45,540 bases of DNA from JAULZV01 sp964401885 (GCA_964401885.1 CAYOAC010000002.1:1-45540), one strand, 5' to 3'; shown: positions 7,569-15,101, counted from the stretch's first letter. Numbers and translations are program-made. Notes: a model not told the origin generated them from the letters alone.

Positions 7569-7609
7569 GGTTATTTTTATGTTTATAAAAATAACGGATT
7601 TTATCCGTG

Positions 7610-7691
7610 TGCTCGGGACGGGGGTCGAACCCGTATCCCATTCGGGACACGATTTTAAGTCGTGCGCGTATACCAATTCCGCCACCCGAGC
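7610..7691 (-). tRNA. tRNA-Leu (anticodon TAA)
   Basis: 82 nt with a long variable arm. Acceptor GCTCGGG/CCCGAGC, discriminator A, anticodon arm CACGA-CTTAAAA-TCGTG giving TAA, variable arm TCCCGAATGGGA, T-arm ACGGG-TTCGACC-CCCGT. CCA not encoded. It lies upstream of tRNA-Lys and is probably cotranscribed (41-nt spacer). Confidence 0.95.
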
Positions 7692-7753
7692 AAGGTAGTC
7701 TTATAGTATCAAAAATAAGAATAAAATCAAAAATAATCTTTTGATAATATGGG

Positions 7754-7872
7754 GTAGGACTTGGTCACAGATAATTTTCTTTCAGAAAATTTCCGCGACC
7801 CCGCCTCGCCGACAGTCTTCGCTTCGCTCCAGATTGTAAATCGGATCCGGCTTTCAAGTCCTCTCCTCGGCA
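7754..7872. repeat. tRNA-associated structured element, copy 2 (beside tRNA-Leu TAG)
   Basis: The 93-nt core 7763-7855 differs from copy 1 at three positions. One change turns a stem pair into a G-T wobble, so folding is preserved. Its arms copy this tRNA: AGGACTT on the left and, at 7856-7872, a 17-nt exact inverted copy of the tRNA-Leu 3' end (plus-strand sequence 7922-7938). The core is thus shared while the arms follow the local tRNA. Confidence 0.85.
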
Positions 7873-7885
7873 TAAAATAAAATCA

Positions 7886-7905
7886 CCAAATGCTTTCGCA
7901 TTTGG
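7886..7905 (-). terminator. Terminator of tRNA-Leu(TAG)
   Basis: CCAAATGC / GCATTTGG stem with TTTC loop, 16 nt past the tRNA 3' end on the minus strand. Confidence 0.65.
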
Positions 7906-7921
7906 TTCATTTATTTTTATG

Positions 7922-8003
7922 TGCCGAGGAGAGGACTTGAACCTCCATGGGTCACCCCGCTTGCTCCTAAGGCAAGTGCGTATACCAATTTCGCCACCTC
8001 GGC
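7922..8003 (-). tRNA. tRNA-Leu (anticodon TAG)
   Basis: 82 nt, long variable arm. Acceptor GCCGAGG/CCTCGGC, discriminator A, anticodon arm CTTGC-CTTAGGA-GCAAG giving TAG, T-arm GGAGG-TTCAAGT-CCTCT. CCA not encoded. The T-loop is TTCAAGT rather than TTCGANN, and the element downstream carries exactly that variant in its arms. Confidence 0.95.
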
Positions 8004-8089
8004 ATGTAGAAATATAATAACAGAAAATTCAAAAAAGGGAATATTTAGGTCTGTTGTTTAATTATTTTCAAATATGATATCATATTTAC

Positions 8090-8290
8090 ATGAATAATGT
8101 AAAAAATATTTTTATCTTAGCAATTGTTTTTTCGGTTATAGATGTAGCTTTTATTTGGATTTTGAAAATTTCAGAAATAATAGAAAAAGGAATAGTTAAA
8201 GACCTGATTATAAACTCTTTATCAATAATTGGAGTTATATTTTTGATGAGTGTTGTTATTTCTCTTATTTTAAAATTAGCTAAAAAATAA
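8090..8290 (+). CDS. Small two-helix membrane protein, hypothetical
   Basis: 66 residues, not recognised. Two hydrophobic helices (about 7-27 and 42-63) with a charged linker (KISEIIEKGIVKD) and a lysine-rich C-terminus. A -10-like TATCAT or TATGAT lies 6-11 bp before the ATG, the leaderless arrangement seen at many genes here, which supports it being real. It converges with the PrsW-type gene and is alone on its strand. Confidence 0.5.
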   Translation: MNNVKNIFILAIVFSVIDVAFIWILKISEIIEKGIVKDLIINSLSIIGVIFLMSVVISLILKLAKK

Positions 8291-8327
8291 GAGAAATAGA
8301 TAATTGTGAGATCTATCTATCTTCGTT

Positions 8328-9317
8328 TTAGTTTTTTATTTTGACAGCAGTCCAAATAATTCTCGATTCTGGTTTATTCATCTTTTTAAATAATATTAGT
8401 GCCGATATTACTAATATAAATACACTTAAATATTCATTAAAAAATACAAATGTATTAAATAGACCGTGCAATAAAGATGCAAAAATAAAACCTGTTAAAA
8501 GTAATTTTATTTTTCCTTTGGCTATGAATTTTGATTTTGCGAGATAGTAACCTAATATACCTGTTGCAATAATGTGAAGAAGGGTTGTTGTTAGTCCTCT
8601 AAAAACTATTACAGAAAAGAAACTATCAAAATCACTTGAAGTGAAAGAAAAGTAATAATATGTATTTTCAATAAAAGAAAAACCTAAACCAACCGTCATA
8701 CCATATAAGGCTCCGTCAAATATTTGATTAAAAGGTTTTTCTGTAAAGGCAGATGTTCTCAAAATTACATATTTTATAAATTCTTCAATTGGTCCTGCCA
8801 AAAAGAATGGTAATATTGTAAGCCACATGTTTTTATTTAAAGAAAACAAATCAAAGTGTTTTATTTTTTCTACATCATAATCTAGACCAAAAATGGAAAG
8901 GGATTCGTTAAGAAAAATTGCTATGATTATACCAAAGCACCCAAATAGGAATACTTTATATTGCAATTTCAATGGCTCGGATTCTGATTTATCTAACCAT
9001 CTAATATATATAAACCAAAATACGATTGGACCAAGTACAAAAAATAAATATGCAAAGGCTGCAATAGAAAAATTTTCCCATCCATAAATATAAAAACCTA
9101 TCATTGTTGATATTAATGATATTAGTAGACTTACAATACCCATTTTTTTATTTTTTAAAAAAGATAGGATACCAAAGAATATAGAAAAAATAGATAATAA
9201 TGGTAGAACAAAGGTCATTGCACCGAAGAAAAATGAAAATACAAAATATATGCTGGATAAATTTCTAAACTTATTTTCGGGTATATTAGATTCTGGTACA
9301 AAAATTATATTTTTCAT
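8328..9317 (-). CDS. PrsW-family intramembrane metalloprotease
   Basis: 329 residues with about 8-9 transmembrane segments. The PrsW signature is present in order: PIEEFIKYV (E178, E179), GLGFSFIENTYYY (E217, N218), LLHIIATGILGYY (H248) and SLLHGLFNTF (H284). These Glu/His residues form the presumed membrane-embedded metal site. PrsW of Bacillus subtilis cleaves an anti-sigma factor, but no sigma/anti-sigma pair is near, so the substrate is unknown. The N-terminal 100 residues add extra helices. It starts 5 nt after the upstream membrane-protein gene (10720-9323), so the two are one operon and that protein is a candidate partner. Confidence 0.85.
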   Translation of the reverse strand: MKNIIFVPESNIPENKFRNLSSIYFVFSFFFGAMTFVLPLLSIFSIFFGILSFLKNKKMGIVSLLISLISTMIGFYIYGWENFSIAAFAYLFFVLGPIVFWFIYIRWLDKSESEPLKLQYKVFLFGCFGIIIAIFLNESLSIFGLDYDVEKIKHFDLFSLNKNMWLTILPFFLAGPIEEFIKYVILRTSAFTEKPFNQIFDGALYGMTVGLGFSFIENTYYYFSFTSSDFDSFFSVIVFRGLTTTLLHIIATGILGYYLAKSKFIAKGKIKLLLTGFIFASLLHGLFNTFVFFNEYLSVFILVISALILFKKMNKPESRIIWTAVKIKN

Positions 9318-9322
9318 GAATA

Positions 9323-10720
9323 TTAATTATTTTTTATATTATTCATAATACCATCAGCTAGAGTATCTAAGTCTTCGGGGGTTATTGGTTCTAAATCATT
9401 TGCATATATTATTGAACCTGAAAATATATTATTTTGGGAGTCAATAAATAGTATTTCTGCTAGAACATCTTTATCTGCAACATCGTCCAAAGACTTTCTT
9501 TTGGTATAGTATAATTCGTAATTTTTAGAACTAAGATCACTTACTTCAACCTCATAACCAATATCTTCTGCAAAATAGTTTTTATAATATGAAATATAAT
9601 CTGAAACTTTTTGTTTAACTTGTTCTTTATCTTTTTTGCTGTAATTTGCAACTATTAAATCAAATCTTACATTTTCATCCAATAAATAATCTGTCCAAAT
9701 ACTGTTTTCCAAATCATCTATCTCATCATAAGAGCCATAGGAGTTGTATAAGGTATAAACTTCAGATTTTCTAATTTCTGGATTTAATGTGTATTTATTT
9801 TTATTTATAGTTATTTCTTCTGGAAAAAATTTTGATAATGGATTGCCTTCAAGATTTTCAGTACCTTCAACATAATTTTCTAGGTTACATCCACCAATCT
9901 TGGTATCTATTTTGTCTAGTACCCATCCATTTTTTTCACTTTTAAATAGCTTTAAATTTAGAGGTGATCCATTGTTGTCATAATAATCAATTTCTGTTGA
10001 AGAATCATCGCTTGGAGCTTGATATCCACATATAATTGCATCATTCTTGTATATCGTAACGAAATCAGATTCAAAATTTGAAAAATTATGATCTTTTAAA
10101 AATCTTAAAAGATCATCTTTGTTTGGGTAATCAACTTTAAAGGCATCTGTACTTTCTTCGTATAATTTATCAATATTCTCTGAGGCAAAATCATAGATTA
10201 TTTTTTCTTCATATACCCTTAACTTAAAATCTTCTATTACGTCTGGGTAAAAAATAAGAGAAATCATTCCGATCATAAATATAATTAAAAAATTAATCAT
10301 TATTACAAAAGACCATAAATCTAAAAGTCTTTGTTTTTTTTCAAATTTTTCAAAAGAGGCCCATTTCCCAGTTTCATAGGATTTTCTTCTTCCTTTAAAG
10401 AAATTAAATATTTGAAGATAAAAACCAAATAGGGGAATAAACCATAGAAAACCAGTCTTTTTCAAATGAGAACAGAAAAAATAAATAGGACCTAGTACTA
10501 TTGAACTAATTGACCAACCATTTAAGAATTGTTCATCTACAACGTCTGTTTTGGGTTCTTTTTTTATTTCTTCTGTGCAAAATTTTATTGCATCTTCTAT
10601 TTGTTCCGAACTCCAATCCGCCATTAGAAGATTTTTTCTTGTATCATATTCTGGATATCCTAGTAGAATTCTTTCTTTTATATAATTAATTAATTCTGGT
10701 TCAATATTTATTTTATTCAT
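9323..10720 (-). CDS. Hypothetical multi-domain membrane protein
   Basis: 465 residues, not recognised as a whole. Residues 1-50 look like a small helical domain (LINYIKERILLGYPEYDTRK...WSSEQIEDAI), found in front of membrane domains in other CPR proteins. Two or three hydrophobic segments follow (about 68-108 and 135-160), then about 290 hydrophilic residues, probably outside the membrane. A -10 box (TACAAT, read on the minus strand at 10734-10729) lies 8 bp before the ATG. Its stop is 5 nt from the start of the PrsW-type protease, suggesting a common function. Confidence 0.6.
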   Translation of the reverse strand: MNKINIEPELINYIKERILLGYPEYDTRKNLLMADWSSEQIEDAIKFCTEEIKKEPKTDVVDEQFLNGWSISSIVLGPIYFFCSHLKKTGFLWFIPLFGFYLQIFNFFKGRRKSYETGKWASFEKFEKKQRLLDLWSFVIMINFLIIFMIGMISLIFYPDVIEDFKLRVYEEKIIYDFASENIDKLYEESTDAFKVDYPNKDDLLRFLKDHNFSNFESDFVTIYKNDAIICGYQAPSDDSSTEIDYYDNNGSPLNLKLFKSEKNGWVLDKIDTKIGGCNLENYVEGTENLEGNPLSKFFPEEITINKNKYTLNPEIRKSEVYTLYNSYGSYDEIDDLENSIWTDYLLDENVRFDLIVANYSKKDKEQVKQKVSDYISYYKNYFAEDIGYEVEVSDLSSKNYELYYTKRKSLDDVADKDVLAEILFIDSQNNIFSGSIIYANDLEPITPEDLDTLADGIMNNIKNN

Positions 10721-10811
10721 TTGTTTTTATTGTATCATTTTATTATTTATAAAATTTTAGATAAATAATAAAAGTGGAAAAATAAATTTAAAATTTAAAA
10801 AATGAATTAAA

Positions 10812-10848
10812 AAAGCCCCTCACAAGTGTGAGTCCTTGGGAGGGCTTT
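10812..10848 (-). terminator. Terminator of the 11137-10862 gene
   Basis: Branched hairpin: outer stem AAAGCCCCT/AGGGCTTT and inner stem CTCACA/TGTGAG, followed by T-rich sequence on the minus strand. Confidence 0.7.
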
Positions 10849-10861
10849 CTTGTGGGGGGGA

Positions 10862-11137
10862 TTATCGTTTTTTAAGATGACGAAGAGGTGCTTCTTGTAT
10901 TCTCTCGAAATGACGTTCGCGTTCCTCCGCGATAGCTTCACTCTCTTCCCAAACTCTACTTGCTTCTTCAGCTTCAAGTTCGGAGCAGATTTCTAGGTAA
11001 TGAGGATCACTTTTCCAAAAGTCACTTTCTCTGTCATCTGGTTTGGCTAGTTGTGGACGGTCGAGTATTGGATGAGGGAAAGCCATATCATCATATCTTC
11101 CATATCCACCATCGATATCAAAAAATCCGTTATTCAT
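10862..11137 (-). CDS. Small hydrophilic orphan protein
   Basis: 91 residues, no signal peptide and no membrane segment. The N-terminus is Gly/Tyr/Asp-rich (DIDGGYGRYDD); the second half is a charged Glu/Arg-rich helix that could form a coiled coil (EICSELEAEEASRVWEESEA). Not recognised. It is a stand-alone unit with a perfect-consensus promoter, leader and terminator, and is more GC-rich than its neighbours, like the other orphan genes listed here. Confidence 0.6.
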   Translation of the reverse strand: MNNGFFDIDGGYGRYDDMAFPHPILDRPQLAKPDDRESDFWKSDPHYLEICSELEAEEASRVWEESEAIAEERERHFERIQEAPLRHLKKR

Positions 11138-11200
11138 TTTCTTGTCTGTTGTCGGTTTGAAAAGGGAAGAGTAAAATACTCTTCTGACTGTACATATAGT

Positions 11201-11228
11201 ATTATAAAATATATTTGTTATATGTCAA
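11201..11228 (-). promoter_or_regulatory. Consensus promoter of the 11137-10862 gene
   Basis: TTGACA (11228-11223), 16-bp spacer, TATAAT (11206-11201), read on the minus strand. Both hexamers are perfect. The leader is about 60 nt. Confidence 0.75.
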
Positions 11229-11283
11229 ATTTTCTAGGGAATGTGTACACACCTAGGAGATTATAATTTATAGGGTACGGATC

Positions 11284-11447
11284 AATGAGATGTGGGTGGG
11301 AATCGACCCACAGTTACTAATCTCATTTCATCGTAAACTCCTCATTCGATAAGTACTGTTGGTCGCGGCTCGGCCATCCCAGGTCTGTTTCGTTTCACTT
11401 CACAGACACAGGGACCCTGGGCCTGCGCCGTTCGATTCCCTGATTCG
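11284..11447. repeat. tRNA-Cys-associated structured region, diverged element
   Basis: 11284-11327 is a hairpin (AATGAGAT/ATCTCATT and TGTGGGT/ACCCACA) whose loop region GTGGGTGGGAATCG resembles the 3' end of the nearby tRNA-Cys (GTGGGCGGGAATCG). 11378-11421 holds CCCAGG/CCTGGG and GTCTGT/ACAGAC stems, and TTCGATTCCC (11431-11440) is an inverted T-arm copy. The layout parallels the elements beside tRNA-Lys and tRNA-Leu, with a different core. A reading frame across this region is not credible. Confidence 0.55.
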
Positions 11448-11485
11448 TAATGCTTTGCATTACTTTTTTGGGTTACAACTTATTA

Positions 11486-11560
11486 TGGAGGCGTGGGCGG
11501 GAATCGAACCCGCGCGTGGAGGATTTGCAGTCCCCAGCGTTACCACTTCGCCACCACGCC
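11486..11560 (-). tRNA. tRNA-Cys (anticodon GCA)
   Basis: Acceptor GGCGTGG/CCACGCC, discriminator T (normal for Cys), anticodon loop CTGCAAA giving GCA, T-arm GCGGG-TTCGATT-CCCGC. CCA is encoded (11486-11488), unlike the tRNA-Lys and tRNA-Leu genes of this window. Confidence 0.95.
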
Positions 11561-11622
11561 TTTTGTTCATTTAGTGTAACAGATTATAGGTTTTGTTAAA
11601 AGGGGTTTATATATAAAATAAA

Positions 11623-11657
11623 AAATCCCGTCACAACTTGTTTGCGTGACAGGATTT
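11623..11657 (-). terminator. Terminator of the 12442-11663 gene
   Basis: AAATCC-C-GTCAC / GTGAC-A-GGATTT stem with an 11-nt loop. On the minus strand a T-rich tail follows. Confidence 0.75.
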
Positions 11658-11662
11658 AAGAA

Positions 11663-12442
11663 TTATTTCTTAATTTCAGCTATTGTTTTTTGAGCTGTTT
11701 CCAATAATGGTTCTGAAAGCAAGATGATTGTTGATTCATCAATGATTGCCGCTGCAACAAAAACAGCTACAGGCTTTTTGTTTTGCCAAACAAAAGCTCC
11801 AGAAAGACCTTGGACTAAACTTGCAAATTTCGGATCAACCACCATAGCAAGGATTGGTTTTTCTTTTGCTCTTTCGTTTAATCGAGAAGTGATAGCACCT
11901 TTAGGGTTTGTTCTTTTGAAAAATTCAGCAATTTGTACCAAAGATTCTTTTTGCTCTATGATTTCTAGATTTCCAGGTATGTTAATTGTAATAACAGAAT
12001 TCGTAGATAGTTCAAAAAGAGTCCCAAAAATATTTGCCGGAGAATTATTTTGAGGCATTATAGCTTCAGGTAATTCTTTTGGAAATCCAAATGATTGTGG
12101 ATCGGATAATTTTGCAAGAGATAGTTCAAGACCATCAATAGAATTCTTCCATTCGCCAATTGATTTTTCTTTTGGGGCAGGATGACTCCAGCCTGGTGTG
12201 TTCACTACGTGGGGAGCTGATACTGCAATATTAATATTATTAATTTTGCAAGCATTTATTTGTCCGATAAATGCTGGACTAGGATTTTTCAAAAACCATT
12301 CACGTGTATCTTTGGGATGAATATACAGTGTTTGATTTTTGTTGCCAATTAGATGTACATTTGGATACAAACTCAAATTTACTTCTTGAGCACGACCAAT
12401 TACTGTCATCAAAAAAATAATAGCAGATAATATAATTTTCAT
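11663..12442 (-). CDS. Secreted trypsin-like (PA-clan) serine protease-like protein
   Basis: 259 residues with a signal peptide (about 1-19, ending GRAQE). A chymotrypsin-fold pattern is visible: NIAVSAPHVV puts a His at 78 where TAAHVV is usual, DGLELSLAKL (D103 or E106) fits the acid strand, and VQGLSGAFVW puts Ser at 214 where GDSGGP is usual. The Gly-Asp before the Ser is replaced by Gly-Leu, so the oxyanion region is atypical. Inference: an exported protease or a substrate-binding relative, outside the membrane. It is monocistronic with its own terminator. The fold call rests on motif spacing only. Confidence 0.6.
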   Translation of the reverse strand: MKIILSAIIFLMTVIGRAQEVNLSLYPNVHLIGNKNQTLYIHPKDTREWFLKNPSPAFIGQINACKINNINIAVSAPHVVNTPGWSHPAPKEKSIGEWKNSIDGLELSLAKLSDPQSFGFPKELPEAIMPQNNSPANIFGTLFELSTNSVITINIPGNLEIIEQKESLVQIAEFFKRTNPKGAITSRLNERAKEKPILAMVVDPKFASLVQGLSGAFVWQNKKPVAVFVAAAIIDESTIILLSEPLLETAQKTIAEIKK

Positions 12443-12578
12443 AGGAGCTTTTTATTTCATCTACTTTTAACACAAAAAAAATACACCGTCAATTTAGTAT
12501 GTTATTTAAATGATTTAATTGGTAATTATAAATTTAAAAAAACAATTATATCTTGTTCGAACGATTCTGCAGACCTGT

Positions 12579-12667
12579 ACAAAACAATACATCTTAATTT
12601 TTTCTGGAGACTGGGTGCCGTAATCGGCGGGTCCCACGACAGAAAAAATTAAGATGTATTGTTTTGT
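12579..12667. repeat. Long palindrome with invariant 33-nt core (family I, copy A)
   Basis: 28-bp perfect arms (12579-12606 / 12640-12667) enclose a 33-nt core (12607-12639). The core itself folds: TGGG/CCCA and GCCG/CGGC with a TAAT loop. The reverse complement of this core occurs without any change at 33705-33737, where the arms differ in sequence but again pair perfectly. Confidence 0.9.
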
Positions 12668-12674
12668 TATGTCG

Positions 12675-12711
12675 CACTACAAGAGCACTTCTATTTTGAT
12701 AAATCAAAATA
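12675..12711. repeat. Linker + hairpin module (family III)
   Basis: Linker CACTACAAGAGCA (12675-12687), then 9-bp arms TATTTTGAT/ATCAAAATA with a 2-nt loop (12692-12711), followed by TGTCGAG as at 33626-33632. Confidence 0.8.
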
Positions 12712-12747
12712 TGTCGAGCCTAAGTGAGAAAAGATATAATTGTTTTT

Positions 12748-13071
12748 TTAAATTTCCTCTTCTAGGTCTCTTATTCTTTGAGCCATTTTTTCTCCTTTAT
12801 CTAATTCAAAATCAAAGAAGGGGATTCTTCCAACTTTTGCATGTTTTTTGAAATATTCTTTGAATTCACCTCGTGATCTTTTTAGAAAATTAAGAGCATT
12901 TTCTTCTTGTCCTTCAGGTAAAACAGTAAACATTATATTTGCTCTTTTTAAGTCACTTGGGATATATACTCTTGTAACAGTAATTAAAGAATTACGATTA
13001 GATTCTCTTTCAATAAATTCACTTGCAACCTTTTGTATTAGGTGTTCTATTTTTTCGTGTTTAAAGTCCAT
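12748..13071 (-). CDS. rbfA: Ribosome-binding factor A
   Basis: 107 residues, the usual length. The KH-like fold is recognisable: IEHLIQKVASEFIERE, LITVTRVYIPSDLKRANIMFTV (strand region near 28-49) and a final helix with MAQRIRDLEEE. RbfA binds the 30S subunit and helps 16S rRNA 5'-end maturation. It starts 2 nt after the infB stop on the minus strand, the conserved infB-rbfA pairing. The last codons lie inside the right arm of a 25-bp inverted repeat, so the element beyond it abuts the gene with no room for a separate terminator. Confidence 0.9.
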   Translation of the reverse strand: MDFKHEKIEHLIQKVASEFIERESNRNSLITVTRVYIPSDLKRANIMFTVLPEGQEENALNFLKRSRGEFKEYFKKHAKVGRIPFFDFELDKGEKMAQRIRDLEEEI

Positions 13072-13073
13072 AT

Positions 13074-14585
13074 TTAAAATTTAACCATTTTAACTGCTTG
13101 TAATATATCGTTTTCTGCCAAATCAATTTTTGATTCTACCGCGCAACCGAATTCTTCTGGTTCTGGAACCATATCAACTTCATTTTTATTTCTTTGAAGA
13201 CCTTTAAAGGAGCCTCGTCCAATTTCTTCGTTTCTTCTTAAGATTTTGAATTTAAGATTTTTTTCAACTGTTCCACTCTGTACTTTTGATCCAATTATTT
13301 GAAGTTTTTTTGTATTTCCAAAAATTCTTAATACTTTTACCTCTGCTACAACTTCTTCTTTTTCATGTGTTGGCTGAGATTCTATAGCTAATTCTTCAAC
13401 CCATTTTTGTATTTCATAAATGATTGAGAAGTTTTTTATTTTTATATTATTTCTCTCTATAATGCTTTTGGCTTGAGTGTCTGTTTTTGTATTAAAAGTT
13501 ATGATAATTGTTCTTGGATTTGTGATGGCAAGCTGAGCATCAACTTCAGAAACGTCACCAGTTTCTGATCGTATTACTTTTAGAACAACATGATTAATGT
13601 GAATTTTTTTGAGTTCATATTCAATTGCTTCTTTACTTCCTATAACATCTGACTTAATTATAATTGGTAAGAAAATAGAATGTATATCTTTTTCTATAGA
13701 AATTTTTTCTTTTGGATTTTGTCCTAATTTACTGTTTAAAATATAATCTTCAGATTCTTTTTTACTATGAACTATCTCAAACATTTCTCCTGCGATTGGT
13801 AATTCATTAAAGCCTGATACCGTAAAAGGCGCTGAACATGTTACTGTATTATGTTGTTTTTGATTTTGATCGAGAATTGTTCTAATAGGAGAGAAGGAAT
13901 TAGATGTGGCTATAAAATCTCCTTTATGAGCAGTTCCGTTTTTTAAAATAAGTGTAGCAGTTATTCCTTTGAATTTATCTTTTTGTGCTTCTACTATATA
14001 TCCAACAGCATTGGCATTAGGATTAAAATTGTAACCTTCTATTTCGGCGGTTAATAAAATAATATCAAATAAATCATTTATTCCTTGTCCTGTTTTTGCA
14101 GAAATTTCTGCGTATGAAATAGTTCCACCAAGACCCTCAAGATATATTTCATTTTCCATCAAAGATGATTTTGTTAAATCAATGTTGGCTTTTGGGGAAT
14201 CAATTTTATTTATGGCAACAACAAAAGGTAATCCAGCACTTTTAATACAAGATAAAGCTTCTTTGGTTTGAGGTTTGACACCGTCTTCAGCTGAAACAAT
14301 TAAAACTGCAATATCTGCAATCCTGGCTCCTCTTTCTCTTACTCCACAAAAAGCTTCGTGTCCCGGTGTGTCTAAGAACGTGATTTTGTTTTTTATGCCG
14401 TCATTTTCATAAATTACTTCATATGCTCCCATGTGTTGAGTTATTCCTCCTGCTTCCTTTGCTACAACATTACTTTTTCTTATAAAATCCAAAAGAGTAG
14501 ATTTTCCATGATCAATATGACCCATAATGGCGATAACTGGTGGTCGAACAATCGAACCTTCTTGATTTTGAGAAGTTGTAGACAT
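13074..14585 (-). CDS. infB: Translation initiation factor IF-2, short form
   Basis: 503 residues. The GTPase motifs are intact: GHIDHGKST (22-30), DTPGHE (72-77), NKID (126-129), SAKTGQGIN near 162. Domains II, III and C2 follow, with the C2 end VESKIDLAENDIL. It delivers initiator tRNA to the 30S subunit. The long N-terminal region of E. coli IF-2 is absent, since the G domain begins almost at residue 15; this is frequent in reduced CPR genomes. It sits between the DUF4446 gene (18 nt upstream) and rbfA (2 nt downstream) in one operon. Confidence 0.95.
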   Translation of the reverse strand: MSTTSQNQEGSIVRPPVIAIMGHIDHGKSTLLDFIRKSNVVAKEAGGITQHMGAYEVIYENDGIKNKITFLDTPGHEAFCGVRERGARIADIAVLIVSAEDGVKPQTKEALSCIKSAGLPFVVAINKIDSPKANIDLTKSSLMENEIYLEGLGGTISYAEISAKTGQGINDLFDIILLTAEIEGYNFNPNANAVGYIVEAQKDKFKGITATLILKNGTAHKGDFIATSNSFSPIRTILDQNQKQHNTVTCSAPFTVSGFNELPIAGEMFEIVHSKKESEDYILNSKLGQNPKEKISIEKDIHSIFLPIIIKSDVIGSKEAIEYELKKIHINHVVLKVIRSETGDVSEVDAQLAITNPRTIIITFNTKTDTQAKSIIERNNIKIKNFSIIYEIQKWVEELAIESQPTHEKEEVVAEVKVLRIFGNTKKLQIIGSKVQSGTVEKNLKFKILRRNEEIGRGSFKGLQRNKNEVDMVPEPEEFGCAVESKIDLAENDILQAVKMVKF

Positions 14586-14603
14586 AGAAATATTAGAGTT
14601 ATA

Positions 14604-15083
14604 TTACAAACTTAAAGATTTTTGGGCTTTTGTCAATGCCTGTTGTTCTTCTTCTGTAAGCATGACCAGGGCTTTAAAACCTTTAATTTCTTTTGAGTAG
14701 ACATTTACACGCTCTCTGGAGTGTAGAGTTGAGATAATTGCACCTTCACCTTTTTCATTAATAAAAGCAAGAGAAAAACTATTTGTACCACCAGACTTCA
14801 TTCCATCAAAAGCCTTAAAGATAACAAGACCAAAACCTCTTGGAGACGAATGAATTTTTTTATCTAGGATTTTTAAATTTTCAATCATTTCAGTATTTTG
14901 TTTATGATTTTTGGATAGATAATCATAAATTTCAATTAAACCTTTTTCAATATTATCTTTGTGGGCGGTTTTAACTAGACGATTAAATCTAAAATTTAGA
15001 TAGGCGATCCAGATAGTTAATATTAAAATGATTGATACTGCTATTGCAAAAAGAATCATATTCTGTTGAAATACACTTAACAT
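14604..15083 (-). CDS. DUF4446 family membrane-anchored protein
   Basis: 159 residues. One N-terminal transmembrane helix (about 8-29), a helical linker (about 35-75) and a C-terminal domain with the DUF4446 pattern: FKAFDGMKSGGTNSFSLAF, GAIISTLHSRERVNVYSK, LTEEEQQALTKA. The biochemical role of the family is unknown; in Firmicutes it lies near chromosome-partition genes. Here it heads the infB-rbfA operon. A TATAAT box on the minus strand (15097-15092) is 8 bp from the ATG and overlaps the divergent promoter of the cysteine desulfurase. Confidence 0.8.
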   Translation of the reverse strand: MLSVFQQNMILFAIAVSIILILTIWIAYLNFRFNRLVKTAHKDNIEKGLIEIYDYLSKNHKQNTEMIENLKILDKKIHSSPRGFGLVIFKAFDGMKSGGTNSFSLAFINEKGEGAIISTLHSRERVNVYSKEIKGFKALVMLTEEEQQALTKAQKSLSL

Positions 15084-15101
15084 AATATATTATTATACTG
15101 T
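15084..15101. promoter_or_regulatory. Overlapping divergent -10 elements
   Basis: The 18 bp between two divergent ATGs hold a minus-strand TATAAT (15097-15092) and a plus-strand TATTAT (15088-15093), each 8 bp from its start codon. The -35 regions would lie inside the opposite gene. Both messages should be leaderless. Confidence 0.55.

Larger units (their letters stand above)
12530..12755. repeat. 25-bp perfect inverted repeat enclosing nested palindromes and overlapping the rbfA 3' end
   Basis: 12530-12554 and 12731-12755 are exact reverse complements. The right arm includes the last 8 nt of rbfA (stop at 12748), so the left arm is an inverted copy of that gene's tail. Between them lie the 28-bp-arm palindrome 12579-12667 and the linker-hairpin module 12675-12711. 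This is essentially all of the gene-free stretch 12443-12747. Confidence 0.85.

Noticed and set aside
7491..7685. 64-residue minus-strand frame
   Set aside because: It reads straight through tRNA-Lys and tRNA-Leu(TAA).
11359..11574. 71-residue plus-strand frame
   Set aside because: It runs antisense through tRNA-Cys and the structured element.
12579..12667. Interpretation of the long palindromes as integron attC sites
   Set aside because: No conserved GTTRRRY/RYYYAAC ends, no extrahelical-base layout and no integrase; arms and core do not fit.
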